Assembly: GCA_016288055.1 (NCBI GenBank)
Contig: JAEEXZ010000002.1
Coordinates: 20,967-84,966, forward strand
Direction of reading: 5' to 3'
Length of the DNA: 64,000 bases
Origin: Bacteroidales bacterium
GTDB lineage: Bacteria > Bacteroidota > Bacteroidia > Bacteroidales > UBA932
Each line of letters opens with the position of its first letter. Within the stretch, counting starts at the first letter, position 1. The notes under the pieces were generated by a model. The model did no database searches, was not told the DNA's origin, and was given only the letters and a program-made list of their open reading frames with translations. Below, one piece after another: positions 1 through 8,923 of the stretch. Position numbers and translations under genes: made by a program.

Positions 1-2
1 TG

Positions 3-2141
3 GAGACCGGCCTCAATGCCATGGAATATGGCCTGGAACACCTTCCCAGCTTTGTAGATACCAGTTGGTACGCTCTCATAGAGAAGGCGCTTACCCCCGA
101 AGCCATCCAGGCCCAGATGATGGAGAACGCCCACCTGATTATGGAAGACGAGACGGGAGACGACACCCAGCTGGTGAGCATGGACCCGCTGAATCTCCGG
201 AGTATCCTGCTCCATGACATCCTGGGAGAAGGAGCCGCACTGGGCAGTTTCAATATGGTTGACGGCCATTTCTTCTGCCTGGACAAGTCCGTTGCGCTGG
301 CCTTTGTGGCCCCGTCCTTCATTTCCACCGATACCGGCAAGGGTACGCGCCTGGTGAAGATGATCAACAACGCCCGCAAGGACTTCGAGAAATCCCATCC
401 CGACCTCCGCGTACTCGTGCACGGAAACCCGCAGGGCAGCGTCTCCAACGCCGGCACCATCAAGCGGGACCTCGTTTGGACCGTGGGCCTTTCCCTCCTT
501 CTGATCCTTCTTATCATGATGTTCAGTTTCCACAAACTGAGCTTCATCGTGCACCAGATTGTCCCCGTTATCTACGGCGCGCTCTTCTCCATGGCCTGCA
601 TGTATCTGATCAAGGGATACATGTCACTGATGGCCCTTGGACTCGGAGCCGTCATCCTGGGCGTAGCCATCAGCTACTGCCTGCATGTGCTCATCCACTT
701 CTACTATGTAGGAGACGTGGAGAAAATGCTCCGGGACGAGAGTACCCCCGTCGTACTGGGCTGCATCACCACAGTCGGCGCCTTCCTGGGCCTGCTGTTC
801 ACGGACAGCGACCTCCTCTCCGACTTCGGCCTCTTCGCCACCTTTGCCCTCCTGGGCAACACCTTCTTCGTGCTGGTGTTCCTCCCCCACTTCCTGAATC
901 CCTCGCAGATCAAATTCAAGCGCACCCACGGCTTCCCGCTGGTGGAGAGGATCAATTCCCTGCCCTGGGACAGAAACAAATGGGTAATTGGCACGCTTGT
1001 CGTCGCCATTATCGTTGGCATCGCATTCAGCGGCAAAGTCAAATTCGACTACGACCTGCGCAACCTGGACTACGACGACCCCGACCTTGTCGAGAGCCAG
1101 AACCTCTATAACCGCAAAAACGCAGACGGCAGCATGCACATGTACTTTGCCGCCTGGGACGACAATACCATTGACGCGGCCCTGGAGTACAACAAGTCCC
1201 TGTTCCCCGTGCTGGATTCCCTGCAGAAGGAAGGCGTCGTCACCTCCTATAGCCCGGTGACCAAGTTCCTCTTCCAGTCCCGCGAAGACCAGCGCGAACG
1301 CATCCAGGCCTGGAACGGTTTCTGGAATAAATCCCGGGTAGCCCGTCTCAAACGGGACCTCGGCGCCGCAGCAGCTGCGAACAACCTGCCCTACAACCTC
1401 TTCGACCCGTTCCTGAACATCATTTCCCGCCATTACGAGCCGGACAACCTCTTCGAATCCGGAGTGGCTCCCGCCGGCCTCCTTTCCAATTATGCAGAAA
1501 AACAGGGCAGCGGCCGCTACATGGTATTCACAGATGTTTCCTATCCCCTCGAGAAGCAGGAAGACGTCTTTGAAAGCCTTACCCGGATTCCCCATATCTT
1601 CGTCCTGGAACCTTTCTACTACTGCCAGGACCTGGTCAAGGTTATCCACGAGGATTTCTCCACCACCCTGTGGATTTCCAGTATTTTCGTACTCATCGTC
1701 CTGCTGCTGAGCTTCCGGAACCTGTGGATCGCGCTTGTCGCCTTCTTCCCCATGTTCGTGAGCTGGTATGTTATGCAGGGCTATATGGCCATTTTCGGCC
1801 TCGAGTTCAACCTGATCAACATTGTCATTGCCACCTTTGTGTACGGCATCGGCGTGGATTACAGCATCTTTGTGATGGAAGGCCTCCTGGCCGAAGCTCG
1901 TCGCGGAGAGAAATCCATGCTGGAGTATCACAAGGTTGCCATATTCTACAGTGCCCTCGTGCTGGGCATCGTCATTTTCTCACTTGTCTTCGCCACGCAT
2001 CCCTCTATCCATTCCATCGGCATCATTACGCTCATCGGCATGGCTTCCACCATCCTTATCACGTATTCGCTGCAGCCCTGGATTTTCCGTATGCTGGTGA
2101 AGATTCCCTTCTTTAGAAAAACTTTCCGTATTCCTGAATGA
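3..2141 (+). CDS. MMPL/RND-family exporter, 5' end outside window
   Basis: This is the C-terminal part of a large inner-membrane transporter of the MMPL/RND superfamily, which uses proton-motive force to export lipids or other hydrophobic molecules. The frame is open back to base 3, so the true start lies upstream of the window and the Met at 21 is internal. Two blocks of membrane segments are visible: about residues 151-290 (counted from Met 21), with helices near 151-170, 176-197 and 201-228, and about residues 550-700. They are separated by a soluble domain of about 230 residues, the duplicated RND layout. Its stop overlaps the start of the DAK2 gene (ATGA), so the two are probably translationally coupled. 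Substrate cannot be told from sequence; the lipid genes downstream suggest a lipid, which is inference. Confidence 0.8.
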   Translation, partial: ETGLNAMEYGLEHLPSFVDTSWYALIEKALTPEAIQAQMMENAHLIMEDETGDDTQLVSMDPLNLRSILLHDILGEGAALGSFNMVDGHFFCLDKSVALAFVAPSFISTDTGKGTRLVKMINNARKDFEKSHPDLRVLVHGNPQGSVSNAGTIKRDLVWTVGLSLLLILLIMMFSFHKLSFIVHQIVPVIYGALFSMACMYLIKGYMSLMALGLGAVILGVAISYCLHVLIHFYYVGDVEKMLRDESTPVVLGCITTVGAFLGLLFTDSDLLSDFGLFATFALLGNTFFVLVFLPHFLNPSQIKFKRTHGFPLVERINSLPWDRNKWVIGTLVVAIIVGIAFSGKVKFDYDLRNLDYDDPDLVESQNLYNRKNADGSMHMYFAAWDDNTIDAALEYNKSLFPVLDSLQKEGVVTSYSPVTKFLFQSREDQRERIQAWNGFWNKSRVARLKRDLGAAAAANNLPYNLFDPFLNIISRHYEPDNLFESGVAPAGLLSNYAEKQGSGRYMVFTDVSYPLEKQEDVFESLTRIPHIFVLEPFYYCQDLVKVIHEDFSTTLWISSIFVLIVLLLSFRNLWIALVAFFPMFVSWYVMQGYMAIFGLEFNLINIVIATFVYGIGVDYSIFVMEGLLAEARRGEKSMLEYHKVAIFYSALVLGIVIFSLVFATHPSIHSIGIITLIGMASTILITYSLQPWIFRMLVKIPFFRKTFRIPE

Positions 2142-3775
2142 ATTTAAACGCTGAACTATACCTGAACCTGATCCGTGGCGGTGCGGCCCATCTGGCCGAA
2201 GACCGTCAGGCCATCAACGACCTTAATGTCTTCCCCATCCCGGACGGAGATACGGGAGACAACATGTATATGACCATCGAAGCCGGCTCCCAGGCCCGGG
2301 CCGATGAAACCCTCTCCGAAACCGCGGAAGCCGTCTCCAAGCAGATGCTGATGGGCGCCCGCGGCAATTCAGGCGTCATCCTCTCGCGCATCTTCGCCGG
2401 TCTTTCCAAAGGCCTCAGAGGTTTGCATGAGGCCGATATGCCTGCGTTCACCCAGGCCATGCAGGCGGCCGTGAACGAAGCCTATCACGCCGTATCCACC
2501 CCCGTCGAAGGCACCATCCTCACCGTCCTCAGGGAAGGTGTCGATGCTGCAAAGGGTTCCTCCTCCCTGGAAGAATACTTCGACCTGTGGATTGCCGGCA
2601 TGGACCTGAGCCTGCAGCATACCCCCGAACTTCTGGACGTCCTGAAGAAAGCAGGCGTCGTGGACAGCGGCGGCGCCGGCCTTGTGAGTATCGCCGAAGG
2701 CATGCGCGCAGCCCTGCACGGGGAGATTCCCGGTCAAGCCGGGAATGACGGCGAAAGGAGCTATGACGGGGGTAGATCCGTCATGCCCGGCCCCGACCGG
2801 GCATCTAAAGTCAACTTCGACGCCTTCACCGAGGACAGCGTCCTGGAATTCGGCTACTGCACCGAATTCATCCTGCGCCTGCAGCGCTGCAAGGTGGACC
2901 TGGAAAGCTTCGACGAGACAGTCATCCACGACTGGCTGGCATCGCAGGGAGACTCCCTGGTCTTTTTCCGCGACGGTTCCCTCGTAAAGGTGCACGTCCA
3001 TACCAAAGACCCCGGCGCCGTCCTTACCAAGTGCCGCGAATGGGGCGAATTCCTCACCATCAAGGTGGAGAACATGACGCTCCAGCATCATGAGAACCAC
3101 ATGGAAGACCGCTTCAAACGCTCCCGAAAAGCCCTCGGAATCGTTACGGTAGCCGCAGGCCGCGGCCTTACCGACACCTTCCGGGAAATGGGCGTTGACG
3201 CCGTCATCGAAGGCGGCCAGACCATGAATCCTTCCGTCGAACGCTTCCTGGACGCCTTCAAGGAGGTGAACGCGGAAACCATCCTGGTCTTTCCCAACAA
3301 CAGCAATATCATCCTCACCGCCAACCAGGCCGCGGAGCTCTACAAGGACGCCCGCATCGTCGTCATCCCCACCAAGACCATCGGGGAAGGCTACTACGCC
3401 CTTGCCAACCTGGACGCCAGCCAGCCCGTCGAAGAGCTAACGCAGACCTTGAAAGACGCCGCAGCCGCCGTCACCACGGGAGCCGTTTCCCGCGCCATCC
3501 GCGATACGGCCGATGCCCACAGCGGAGACTACATCGGCTTCAGCGGCAAGGACATCCTCACCGCCTCCTCTTCCCGTGAAGAGGCCGTCAACGCGCTTGC
3601 AGGAAAGCTGGGCGCCTCCCAGGCAGACATCCTCGTCCTCTTTATCGGGGCCGATGCCCCCGCCGACGAGGCCGCCCGCATCAAATCCACCCTCGAAAAA
3701 GCATGTCCCATGACAGAAGTCATCCTTCTGGACGGAGGACAACCCGTATATGACTACATCTTAGTGCTATGTTAA
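2138..3775 (+). CDS. DAK2-domain protein, fatty acid kinase FakA-like (YloV family)
   Basis: Residues 1-200 form a DhaL/DAK2 ATP-binding kinase domain; the metal/ATP motif PIPDGDTGDNM lies at about 34-43 and a glycine-rich MGARGNSGVILS follows near 72. The rest matches the FakA-type C-terminal region. In characterised systems FakA phosphorylates a fatty acid held by a DegV-type FakB protein, giving acyl-phosphate. A DegV gene follows at once (8-bp overlap) and plsX lies two genes on, which supports that pathway. Length (545) is normal for the family. The odd feature is a low-complexity linker at about residues 198-224 that is encoded by palindromic repeats (about 2732-2811) read in frame. Kinase substrate is inferred. 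Confidence 0.82.
   Translation: MNLNAELYLNLIRGGAAHLAEDRQAINDLNVFPIPDGDTGDNMYMTIEAGSQARADETLSETAEAVSKQMLMGARGNSGVILSRIFAGLSKGLRGLHEADMPAFTQAMQAAVNEAYHAVSTPVEGTILTVLREGVDAAKGSSSLEEYFDLWIAGMDLSLQHTPELLDVLKKAGVVDSGGAGLVSIAEGMRAALHGEIPGQAGNDGERSYDGGRSVMPGPDRASKVNFDAFTEDSVLEFGYCTEFILRLQRCKVDLESFDETVIHDWLASQGDSLVFFRDGSLVKVHVHTKDPGAVLTKCREWGEFLTIKVENMTLQHHENHMEDRFKRSRKALGIVTVAAGRGLTDTFREMGVDAVIEGGQTMNPSVERFLDAFKEVNAETILVFPNNSNIILTANQAAELYKDARIVVIPTKTIGEGYYALANLDASQPVEELTQTLKDAAAAVTTGAVSRAIRDTADAHSGDYIGFSGKDILTASSSREEAVNALAGKLGASQADILVLFIGADAPADEAARIKSTLEKACPMTEVILLDGGQPVYDYILVLC
2732..2811 (+). repeat. GC-rich palindromic repeats inside the DAK2 gene
   Basis: Two copies of the family whose core reads ATGCCCGG-n-CCGGGCAT occur here: a first variant around ATTCCCGGTCAAGCCGGGAAT and a second, GTCATGCCCGGCCCCGACC followed by GGGCATCT. 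The same element is intergenic at 6847, 55855, 58310, 59528 and 59869. Here it is read through in frame and adds a Gly/Asp/Arg-rich linker between the two domains of the kinase. Confidence 0.7.
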
Positions 3776-4635
3776 AGATTTACACCGACACCGACACCGA
3801 CTTCTACCCGTCCATTGCGGCAGAATACGGTTACAAGCTCATCTCCATGCCTTACAGCATCGACGCCAAAACCACGTATCCCTATGTGGACTTCAAGGAG
3901 TTCGATGCCCACGCCTTTTACGATGTGCTTCGCGGTGGCGTCCTGCCCACCACCAGCGCTATTTCCAAGGAGCAGTACATCAAGTACTTCCAGGCCGACT
4001 TCAAAGCCGGCCACGAAATCCTTTACGTGCACTTCTCCCGCAACATGACCAATACCTTCGACGCCATGGACCAGGCTGTCGCGGAACTCAAAGCCCAGTA
4101 TCCCGACGCCCGCTTCGAAGAAATCGACACCAAGGGCATCACCACCATCAGCTACGCCATCGTGCGTGAGGTCGGAGACCTTGTGAAGGCCGGCAAGACC
4201 CTGGACGAGATCCTCGCCTGGGCCCGTGAGGAAGTGGACCACTTTGCCATGTACTTCTTTGCCGACGATCTCAAGTTCTTCCGCCGCAGCGGCCGTGTGA
4301 GCGGCCTGGCAGCGACGATGGGAACGCTCATCGGCGTACGTCCCCTCATCCACATGAGCCAGGAAGGAAAGATGGTATCCGTAGGCACCGCCAAGGGCCG
4401 TCTCAACGCCATGACCTTCCTTGTGGACAAGGTGGGAGAACTGGGACAGGACATTGACAAGCACCGCATCTGCATCGGCCATACCGACGCACCGGAGATT
4501 GCTCACAACATTGCCCAGATGATCGAGAAGAAATACGGCCCGCAGGATATCGTCTTCGTTGACGTGAACCCTACGGCCGGCAGCCACTGCGGCCCCAACG
4601 GCGTGGGCGTCTGCTTCCATGCCAAAAATAGGTAA
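3769..4635 (+). CDS. DegV family fatty-acid-binding protein (FakB-like)
   Basis: A full-length DegV protein (288 residues). It begins with the family's IYTDTDTDF strand, has the TTSAISKEQY segment that corresponds to the fatty-acid-carboxylate-binding TS motif at about 60-70, and the downstream GRVSGLAATMGTLIGVRPL segment typical of the C-terminal lobe. DegV/FakB proteins hold a fatty acid while FakA phosphorylates it. The start overlaps the end of the DAK2 gene by 8 bp, so the pair is probably co-translated. Which fatty acid it binds is not visible. Confidence 0.85.
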   Translation: MLKIYTDTDTDFYPSIAAEYGYKLISMPYSIDAKTTYPYVDFKEFDAHAFYDVLRGGVLPTTSAISKEQYIKYFQADFKAGHEILYVHFSRNMTNTFDAMDQAVAELKAQYPDARFEEIDTKGITTISYAIVREVGDLVKAGKTLDEILAWAREEVDHFAMYFFADDLKFFRRSGRVSGLAATMGTLIGVRPLIHMSQEGKMVSVGTAKGRLNAMTFLVDKVGELGQDIDKHRICIGHTDAPEIAHNIAQMIEKKYGPQDIVFVDVNPTAGSHCGPNGVGVCFHAKNR

Positions 4636-4640
4636 TTCCT

Positions 4641-4668
4641 GTCATTCTGAGCGAAGCGAAGAATCTAT
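4641..4668 (+). repeat. Dispersed GTCATTCTGAGCGAAGCGAAGAATCT repeat (family A)
   Basis: One copy of a short repeat (core GTCATTCTGAGCGAAGCG) that recurs through the window between genes and inside some. It fills most of the gap between the DegV gene and the next gene, ending about 5 bp before that start codon. Confidence 0.8.
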
Positions 4669-4673
4669 TTATT

Positions 4674-5807
4674 ATGATTGAAATCAAAGAAGTTAAATCC
4701 CGCCGCGAACGGAGGGATTTCCTGAACTTCCAGCTGGACCTGTACCAGAGCAACCGCAACTTCGTTCCGCCGCTCTATGCCGACGAAAAGAAGATGTTCC
4801 GGGAAGACTATGTCTATCGCAGCAGCTGCGAATACGTATTCTTCAACGCCTACCGTGACGGCGTGATGGCCGGCCGCATCCAGGGAATCATCCAGAAGGA
4901 CGCCAACGCCAAGAACAACGAGAAGCGCTGCCGATTCTGCCGCTTCGACGTCATCGACGACCTCGACGTCTCCCGCGCCCTGTTCGCCGCCGTCGAGAAA
5001 TGGGCGGCCGATAAGGGCATGGACACCATGGTGGGCCCGCTCAACTACTCCGACCTGGAACGCGAAGGCATGCTGGTGGACGGCTTCAACGAGCCCGCCA
5101 CCTTCGAGGAGAACTACAATTTCGCCTACTACAAGAAGCATGTGGAAGCCCTGGGATACAGCAAGGAGGTGGACTGGACCGCCAGCCGCCTTTACGGGGC
5201 CGAGAACCCGGAAGCCCTCCAGGAACTGGAAGAGCTGGTGGGATTCATCTTCAAGCGCTACAAACTGCACTACGGGACGGCCCGTTCTGGCCGGGAGCTG
5301 TTGAAGAAATACGCCACCGGCATCTTTGACCTGCTGGATGCGTCCTACGAAGGCCTGTACGGAACCGTTCCCTTCACCGACGGCATGCGCAAACTGATGC
5401 TGGAGAACTTCGCCATGGTCATCAATCCGCGCTATACGGCCGTCATCCTGGACGAGAATGAACGAATCGTCTGCTTCGGCCTGTCCTTCCCCGGCCTTGC
5501 AAAGGCGCTTTCGGGAACGCGCGGAAAATACACGCCGCTCACCCTCGTGAAGCTCCTGAACGCCATCAAGAATCCGGAAATCCTGGACCTTTGCCTGGTG
5601 GGCGTAGATCCCGAATATCTCAACCGGGGCGTTTCCGGTGCCCTGTCCCTTGCCATCATGAAGATGCTCCGCGACAACCCCCGCCTCAAGTGGGCCGACA
5701 CCAACCTGAACCTGGAAGACAACTATGCCATCCTGAACAGTTGGCGCCGCTTCCGGCGCGAAGAGTGCAAACGTTACCGTTCTTACGTAAAGTCCCTGTC
5801 ATTCTGA
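4674..5807 (+). CDS. GNAT-like N-acetyltransferase family protein (YghO-type)
   Basis: A 377-residue soluble protein of a family common in Bacteroidota and usually annotated as hypothetical or GNAT-like. It opens with the SRRERRDFLNFQLDLYQSN segment and has the MVGPLNYSD motif near residue 120. The second half (about 245-377) resembles a GNAT fold, including LCLVGVDPEYLNRGVSGAL, reminiscent of the acetyl-CoA loop. Acyl substrate is unknown. It lies between FakA/FakB-like genes and plsX, so a role with acyl groups is possible but inferred. Its stop codon (TGA) is supplied by a copy of the family-A repeat. Confidence 0.7.
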   Translation: MIEIKEVKSRRERRDFLNFQLDLYQSNRNFVPPLYADEKKMFREDYVYRSSCEYVFFNAYRDGVMAGRIQGIIQKDANAKNNEKRCRFCRFDVIDDLDVSRALFAAVEKWAADKGMDTMVGPLNYSDLEREGMLVDGFNEPATFEENYNFAYYKKHVEALGYSKEVDWTASRLYGAENPEALQELEELVGFIFKRYKLHYGTARSGRELLKKYATGIFDLLDASYEGLYGTVPFTDGMRKLMLENFAMVINPRYTAVILDENERIVCFGLSFPGLAKALSGTRGKYTPLTLVKLLNAIKNPEILDLCLVGVDPEYLNRGVSGALSLAIMKMLRDNPRLKWADTNLNLEDNYAILNSWRRFRREECKRYRSYVKSLSF

Positions 5808-5825
5808 ACGAAGTGAAGAATCTAT
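5798..5825 (+). repeat. Family-A repeat bridging a stop codon and a start codon
   Basis: A slightly diverged copy (GTCATTCTGAACGAAGTG then AAGAATCT). Its TGA is the stop codon of the upstream acetyltransferase-like gene and it runs directly into the ATG of plsX, so it forms the entire intergenic spacer. Confidence 0.8.
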
Positions 5826-6843
5826 GATCAAAATCATCGTTGACTGCTTCGGCGGCGACCACTGCCCCGAAGCCCCGGTAGAAGCCGCAGTTCGTTCCCT
5901 GGCCGCCAACCCGGACCTGTACCTCATCCTCACCGGAGACGAGGCCATCCTTCGCAAATGCCTGGAGGGCAAGCAATACGACGCCTCCCGTCTGGAAATC
6001 GAGCATGCTCCCGAAGTGATCGGCTGTGATGAGAAGCCCACGGACGTGGTGCGGCTCAAGCGCAACTCCTCCATGATGAAGGGCATCATCCTCCTGCGGG
6101 ACCGCGACGACATCGCCGCCATGGTTTCCACCGGTTCTACGGGGGCGCTGGTGACCGGCGCACTCGTGCGTATCGGCCGTATTCCCGGAGTGATCCGCCC
6201 GGCGTTCTGCCCGCTTCTTCCGACGATGGACGGCGGCATCGTGGGCGTGTGCGACAGCGGGGCCAACGTAGAGGTGACATCGGCCCATCTGCGGCAGTTC
6301 GCGATCATGGCCAGCCTCTATATGGAGAACGTTTACGGCGTGAAGAACCCGCGCGTGGCGCTTCTGAACGTGGGAAAGGAGGCCGAGAAAGGCGACGACA
6401 TGCGGCGCGAGACGTATCAGCTGCTCACGCAGACGCCTTCCGTGAACTTCGTGGGCAACATGGAGAGCCGGGACCTTCTGAGCGGCAGCTACGACGTGGT
6501 GGTGGCCGACGGCTTCAGCGGCAATGTCCTGGTGAAGACCACCGAAGGGACCGCCCTTGAGCTTCTTCGGAAGCTCAAAAAAGATATCATGAGCCGATGG
6601 CTCTATAAAATGGGCGCTCTTCTGATGAAGCGGATGTTCAAGGACATGAAGGCGTTCATGAACTACCAGAATTATGGCGGAAGCGTGCTCCTGGGCACAT
6701 CCAAAGTGGTTGTGAAGGGGCATGGCTCCTCCAAGGCCGTGGCGGTGGAGAAGTGCATCGAGCAGGCCTACAAGATGGAAGTATCCCATCTCTCCGGTAA
6801 GATTGAAACTGAAATCGCTCAATACGAGCATTACGAAGACTAA
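5824..6843 (+). CDS. plsX: phosphate acyltransferase PlsX
   Basis: PlsX interconverts acyl-ACP and acyl-phosphate, feeding PlsY in phospholipid synthesis. The protein is full length (339) and shows the family N-terminus with the GGDHCPE motif near residues 11-17 (GGDxxP in the family), the STGALVTGALVRIGRIPGV block at about 108-126, and ADGFSGNVLVKTTEG near 229-243. It is followed within 42 bp by an acyl carrier protein gene, a classic pairing. With the DAK2/DegV pair upstream it suggests entry of acyl-phosphate made from free fatty acids, which is inference from context. Confidence 0.93.
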   Translation: MIKIIVDCFGGDHCPEAPVEAAVRSLAANPDLYLILTGDEAILRKCLEGKQYDASRLEIEHAPEVIGCDEKPTDVVRLKRNSSMMKGIILLRDRDDIAAMVSTGSTGALVTGALVRIGRIPGVIRPAFCPLLPTMDGGIVGVCDSGANVEVTSAHLRQFAIMASLYMENVYGVKNPRVALLNVGKEAEKGDDMRRETYQLLTQTPSVNFVGNMESRDLLSGSYDVVVADGFSGNVLVKTTEGTALELLRKLKKDIMSRWLYKMGALLMKRMFKDMKAFMNYQNYGGSVLLGTSKVVVKGHGSSKAVAVEKCIEQAYKMEVSHLSGKIETEIAQYEHYED

Positions 6844-6846
6844 AAC

Positions 6847-6872
6847 GTCATGCCCGGCCCGACCGGGCATCT
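6847..6872 (+). repeat. Palindromic GTCATGCCCGG...CCGGGCATCT repeat (family B)
   Basis: A short hairpin-forming repeat filling most of the plsX-acp gap. Arms ATGCCCGG and CCGGGCAT are perfect. Lacking a T-run, it is not a standard terminator. Confidence 0.75.
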
Positions 6873-6884
6873 AAACCTTATCTT

Positions 6885-7118
6885 ATGTTTGAAAAAGTAC
6901 AGACCATCCTGGCGAAGCAGCTTCGTCTGGACCCCTCCAAAATCACTCCCCAGTCCCTCATCAAGAAAGACCTGGGGGCGGACTCCCTGGACATCCTCCA
7001 GCTGCTGATGCGCATCGAGGATCAGTACGGAATTGTGATTCCGGACCAGGCCCTCGCCACCTTCGAGACCGTCGCCGACGTTGTCGGCTATCTCGAAAAA
7101 CAACAAGTCAACCTCTAG
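6885..7118 (+). CDS. acpP: acyl carrier protein
   Basis: A 77-residue acyl carrier protein. The phosphopantetheine-accepting serine is Ser34 in GADSLDILQLLMRIEDQYGI. The protein is acidic and four-helical by pattern, with the usual length. Placed after plsX, it probably supplies acyl-ACP for PlsX or fatty acid synthesis. Whether it is the main housekeeping ACP or a specialised one cannot be told from this window. Confidence 0.9.
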   Translation: MFEKVQTILAKQLRLDPSKITPQSLIKKDLGADSLDILQLLMRIEDQYGIVIPDQALATFETVADVVGYLEKQQVNL

Positions 7119-7120
7119 AT

Positions 7121-7182
7121 CCTTCGTCACTGCGTTCCTCAGGATGACAATATTTGTCATTCTGAGCGAAGCGAAGAATCTT
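7121..7182 (+). repeat. Inverted then direct family-A repeats between acp and nucleoside kinase
   Basis: An inverted, diverged copy (GATCCTTCGTCACTGCG then CAGGATGACA) is followed by a direct copy (GTCATTCTGAGCGAAGCG). Together they could pair into a long hairpin. They fill the gap before the nucleoside kinase gene. Confidence 0.7.
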
Positions 7183-7196
7183 TAAAACGATATTAT

Positions 7197-8852
7197 ATGG
7201 TACAGGTATTCTGCAAAAACACTGGCGAAAGCAAACGCTTCCCCGAAGGGACATCCCTCCTGCAGATGCTGCAGGAGTTTGATTGCCATCGGCCCTACCC
7301 TATCGTGTCGGCCAAGGTTAACAATGTTTCCCAGGGCCTCAAGTTCAAGGTTTACCAGAACAAGGACATCGAGTTCATCGATGTGCGGGAGTCCAGTGGT
7401 ATGCGGGTGTACTGCCGTTCCCTGTATTTTCTGCTTTATAAAGCCACCTGCGACGTTTTTCCGGGAAGCAGGCTCTATATCGAGCACCCCATCTCCCATG
7501 GCTATTTCTGCCATTTGAGAAAGGCCGATGGAAGCAACCCCACTTCGGAGGACCTCCTGCTGCTGGAAGCGCGCATGAAAGAACTGGTGGCCAAAGATAT
7601 GCCTTTCCACCGTTATGACGTGCAGACGGACCGTGCCCTCAAGGAGTTCCGCAAGGCGGGCTTCGAGGATAAGGTGAAGCTGCTGGAAACCAGCGGCGAA
7701 GCCTATACGGACTACTACACCCTGGACGACACGGTGGACTACTACTACGGAAAACTTGTGCCTTCCACCGGTTACCTCAAGGTATGGGGGCTTATCCTTT
7801 ACCATGACGGATTCCTGCTGCAGGTTCCCTCCCGCGAGGATCCCTCCCGTGTGGCCGACTTCGTGGACCAGCCCAAGACCTTCGAAATGTTCAAGGAGGC
7901 GCTGCGCTGGAACATCATCATGGGCCTGAGCACGGTGGGAGACGTGAACGAGGCGTTCCTGCATGGGCGGGCCAGCGAGCTTATCCAGATTGCAGAGGCC
8001 TTGCAGGAAAAGAAGATCGTGCAGATTGCCGAGGAAATCGACCGCCGATACCGCAGCGAGAATCCGCTGAAAGTGGTGCTTATCACCGGGCCTTCCTCCT
8101 CCGGAAAGACTACTTTCTGCAAACGACTCTCCATCCAGCTCAAGGCATGCGGCCTCAAGCCCATTTCCGTGAGTACCGACGATTACTTCGTCAATCGCGT
8201 TGACACGCCCAAGTTCCCCGACGGGTCCTACGACTTCGACAACTTCGACACCGTGGACCACGACCTCATGGAACGGGATATCATGAAACTCATCGCCGGA
8301 GAGGAGGTTTCCGTGCCGGAATACAACTTCGTGACGGGCCTGAGGGAGTACAACAACAAACTCCTGCGCCTCACCGAGGGCAGTATTCTCCTGATCGAGG
8401 GTATCCATGCCCTGAATCCGGCCCTTACGGCCCAGATTCCCGACGAGAGCAAATTCCGCATCTTCATCAATACCCTTACCGGTACGCTGCTGGACGACCA
8501 CAACATGATCCCCACCAGCGACAACCGCCTTCTCCGCCGTATCGTACGAGACTATAACAAGGGCGCCTTTACAGCCCGCGAGTCCATCTCCAACTGGCAG
8601 AACGTCTTATCGGCGGAGCGTAAATGGATTTACCCCTACCAGGAGACAGCCGACGCCATGTTCAACAGCGCCTACCTCATTGAGTTTGCTGTACTGAAAA
8701 ACCACGCCGAGCCCATTCTGCGGAGCGTGCCGCAGAACTGCGTCGAATACTCCGAAGCTCACAGGCTCCTGAAGTTCATCCACTACTTCACTCCCGTCAG
8801 CGACCGCGAAATCCCCGCCACATCCATGATCCGCGAATTCATCGGCGGATAG
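7197..8852 (+). CDS. nucleoside kinase (TGS domain plus uridine-kinase/PRK domain)
   Basis: A 551-residue protein of the Bacteroidota family annotated as nucleoside or uridine kinase. An N-terminal TGS-like domain (about 1-65) is followed by a threonyl-tRNA-synthetase SAD-like segment and then a P-loop kinase from about residue 290. The Walker A motif is GPSSSGKTT (near 298-306) and the substrate region STDDYFVNR follows near 324. It probably phosphorylates uridine or a related nucleoside. The fused TGS/SAD part is a known architecture of unclear role. The gene ends at a hairpin terminator. Confidence 0.82.
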   Translation: MVQVFCKNTGESKRFPEGTSLLQMLQEFDCHRPYPIVSAKVNNVSQGLKFKVYQNKDIEFIDVRESSGMRVYCRSLYFLLYKATCDVFPGSRLYIEHPISHGYFCHLRKADGSNPTSEDLLLLEARMKELVAKDMPFHRYDVQTDRALKEFRKAGFEDKVKLLETSGEAYTDYYTLDDTVDYYYGKLVPSTGYLKVWGLILYHDGFLLQVPSREDPSRVADFVDQPKTFEMFKEALRWNIIMGLSTVGDVNEAFLHGRASELIQIAEALQEKKIVQIAEEIDRRYRSENPLKVVLITGPSSSGKTTFCKRLSIQLKACGLKPISVSTDDYFVNRVDTPKFPDGSYDFDNFDTVDHDLMERDIMKLIAGEEVSVPEYNFVTGLREYNNKLLRLTEGSILLIEGIHALNPALTAQIPDESKFRIFINTLTGTLLDDHNMIPTSDNRLLRRIVRDYNKGAFTARESISNWQNVLSAERKWIYPYQETADAMFNSAYLIEFAVLKNHAEPILRSVPQNCVEYSEAHRLLKFIHYFTPVSDREIPATSMIREFIGG

Positions 8853-8871
8853 CAGGCGGCAGGCTAACAAA

Positions 8872-8912
8872 AAACCGGAGCCCTCAGGAAAGGGTTCCGG
8901 TTTTTGTTTGAT
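8872..8912 (+). terminator. Rho-independent terminator after nucleoside kinase
   Basis: The arms AACCGGAGCCCT and AGGGTTCCGGTT, with one mismatch, form a stem flanked by A and T tracts, with TTTTTG on the + strand. It lies between convergent genes and could stop transcripts from both sides. Confidence 0.75.
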
Positions 8913-8923
8913 GACGTTATCCA

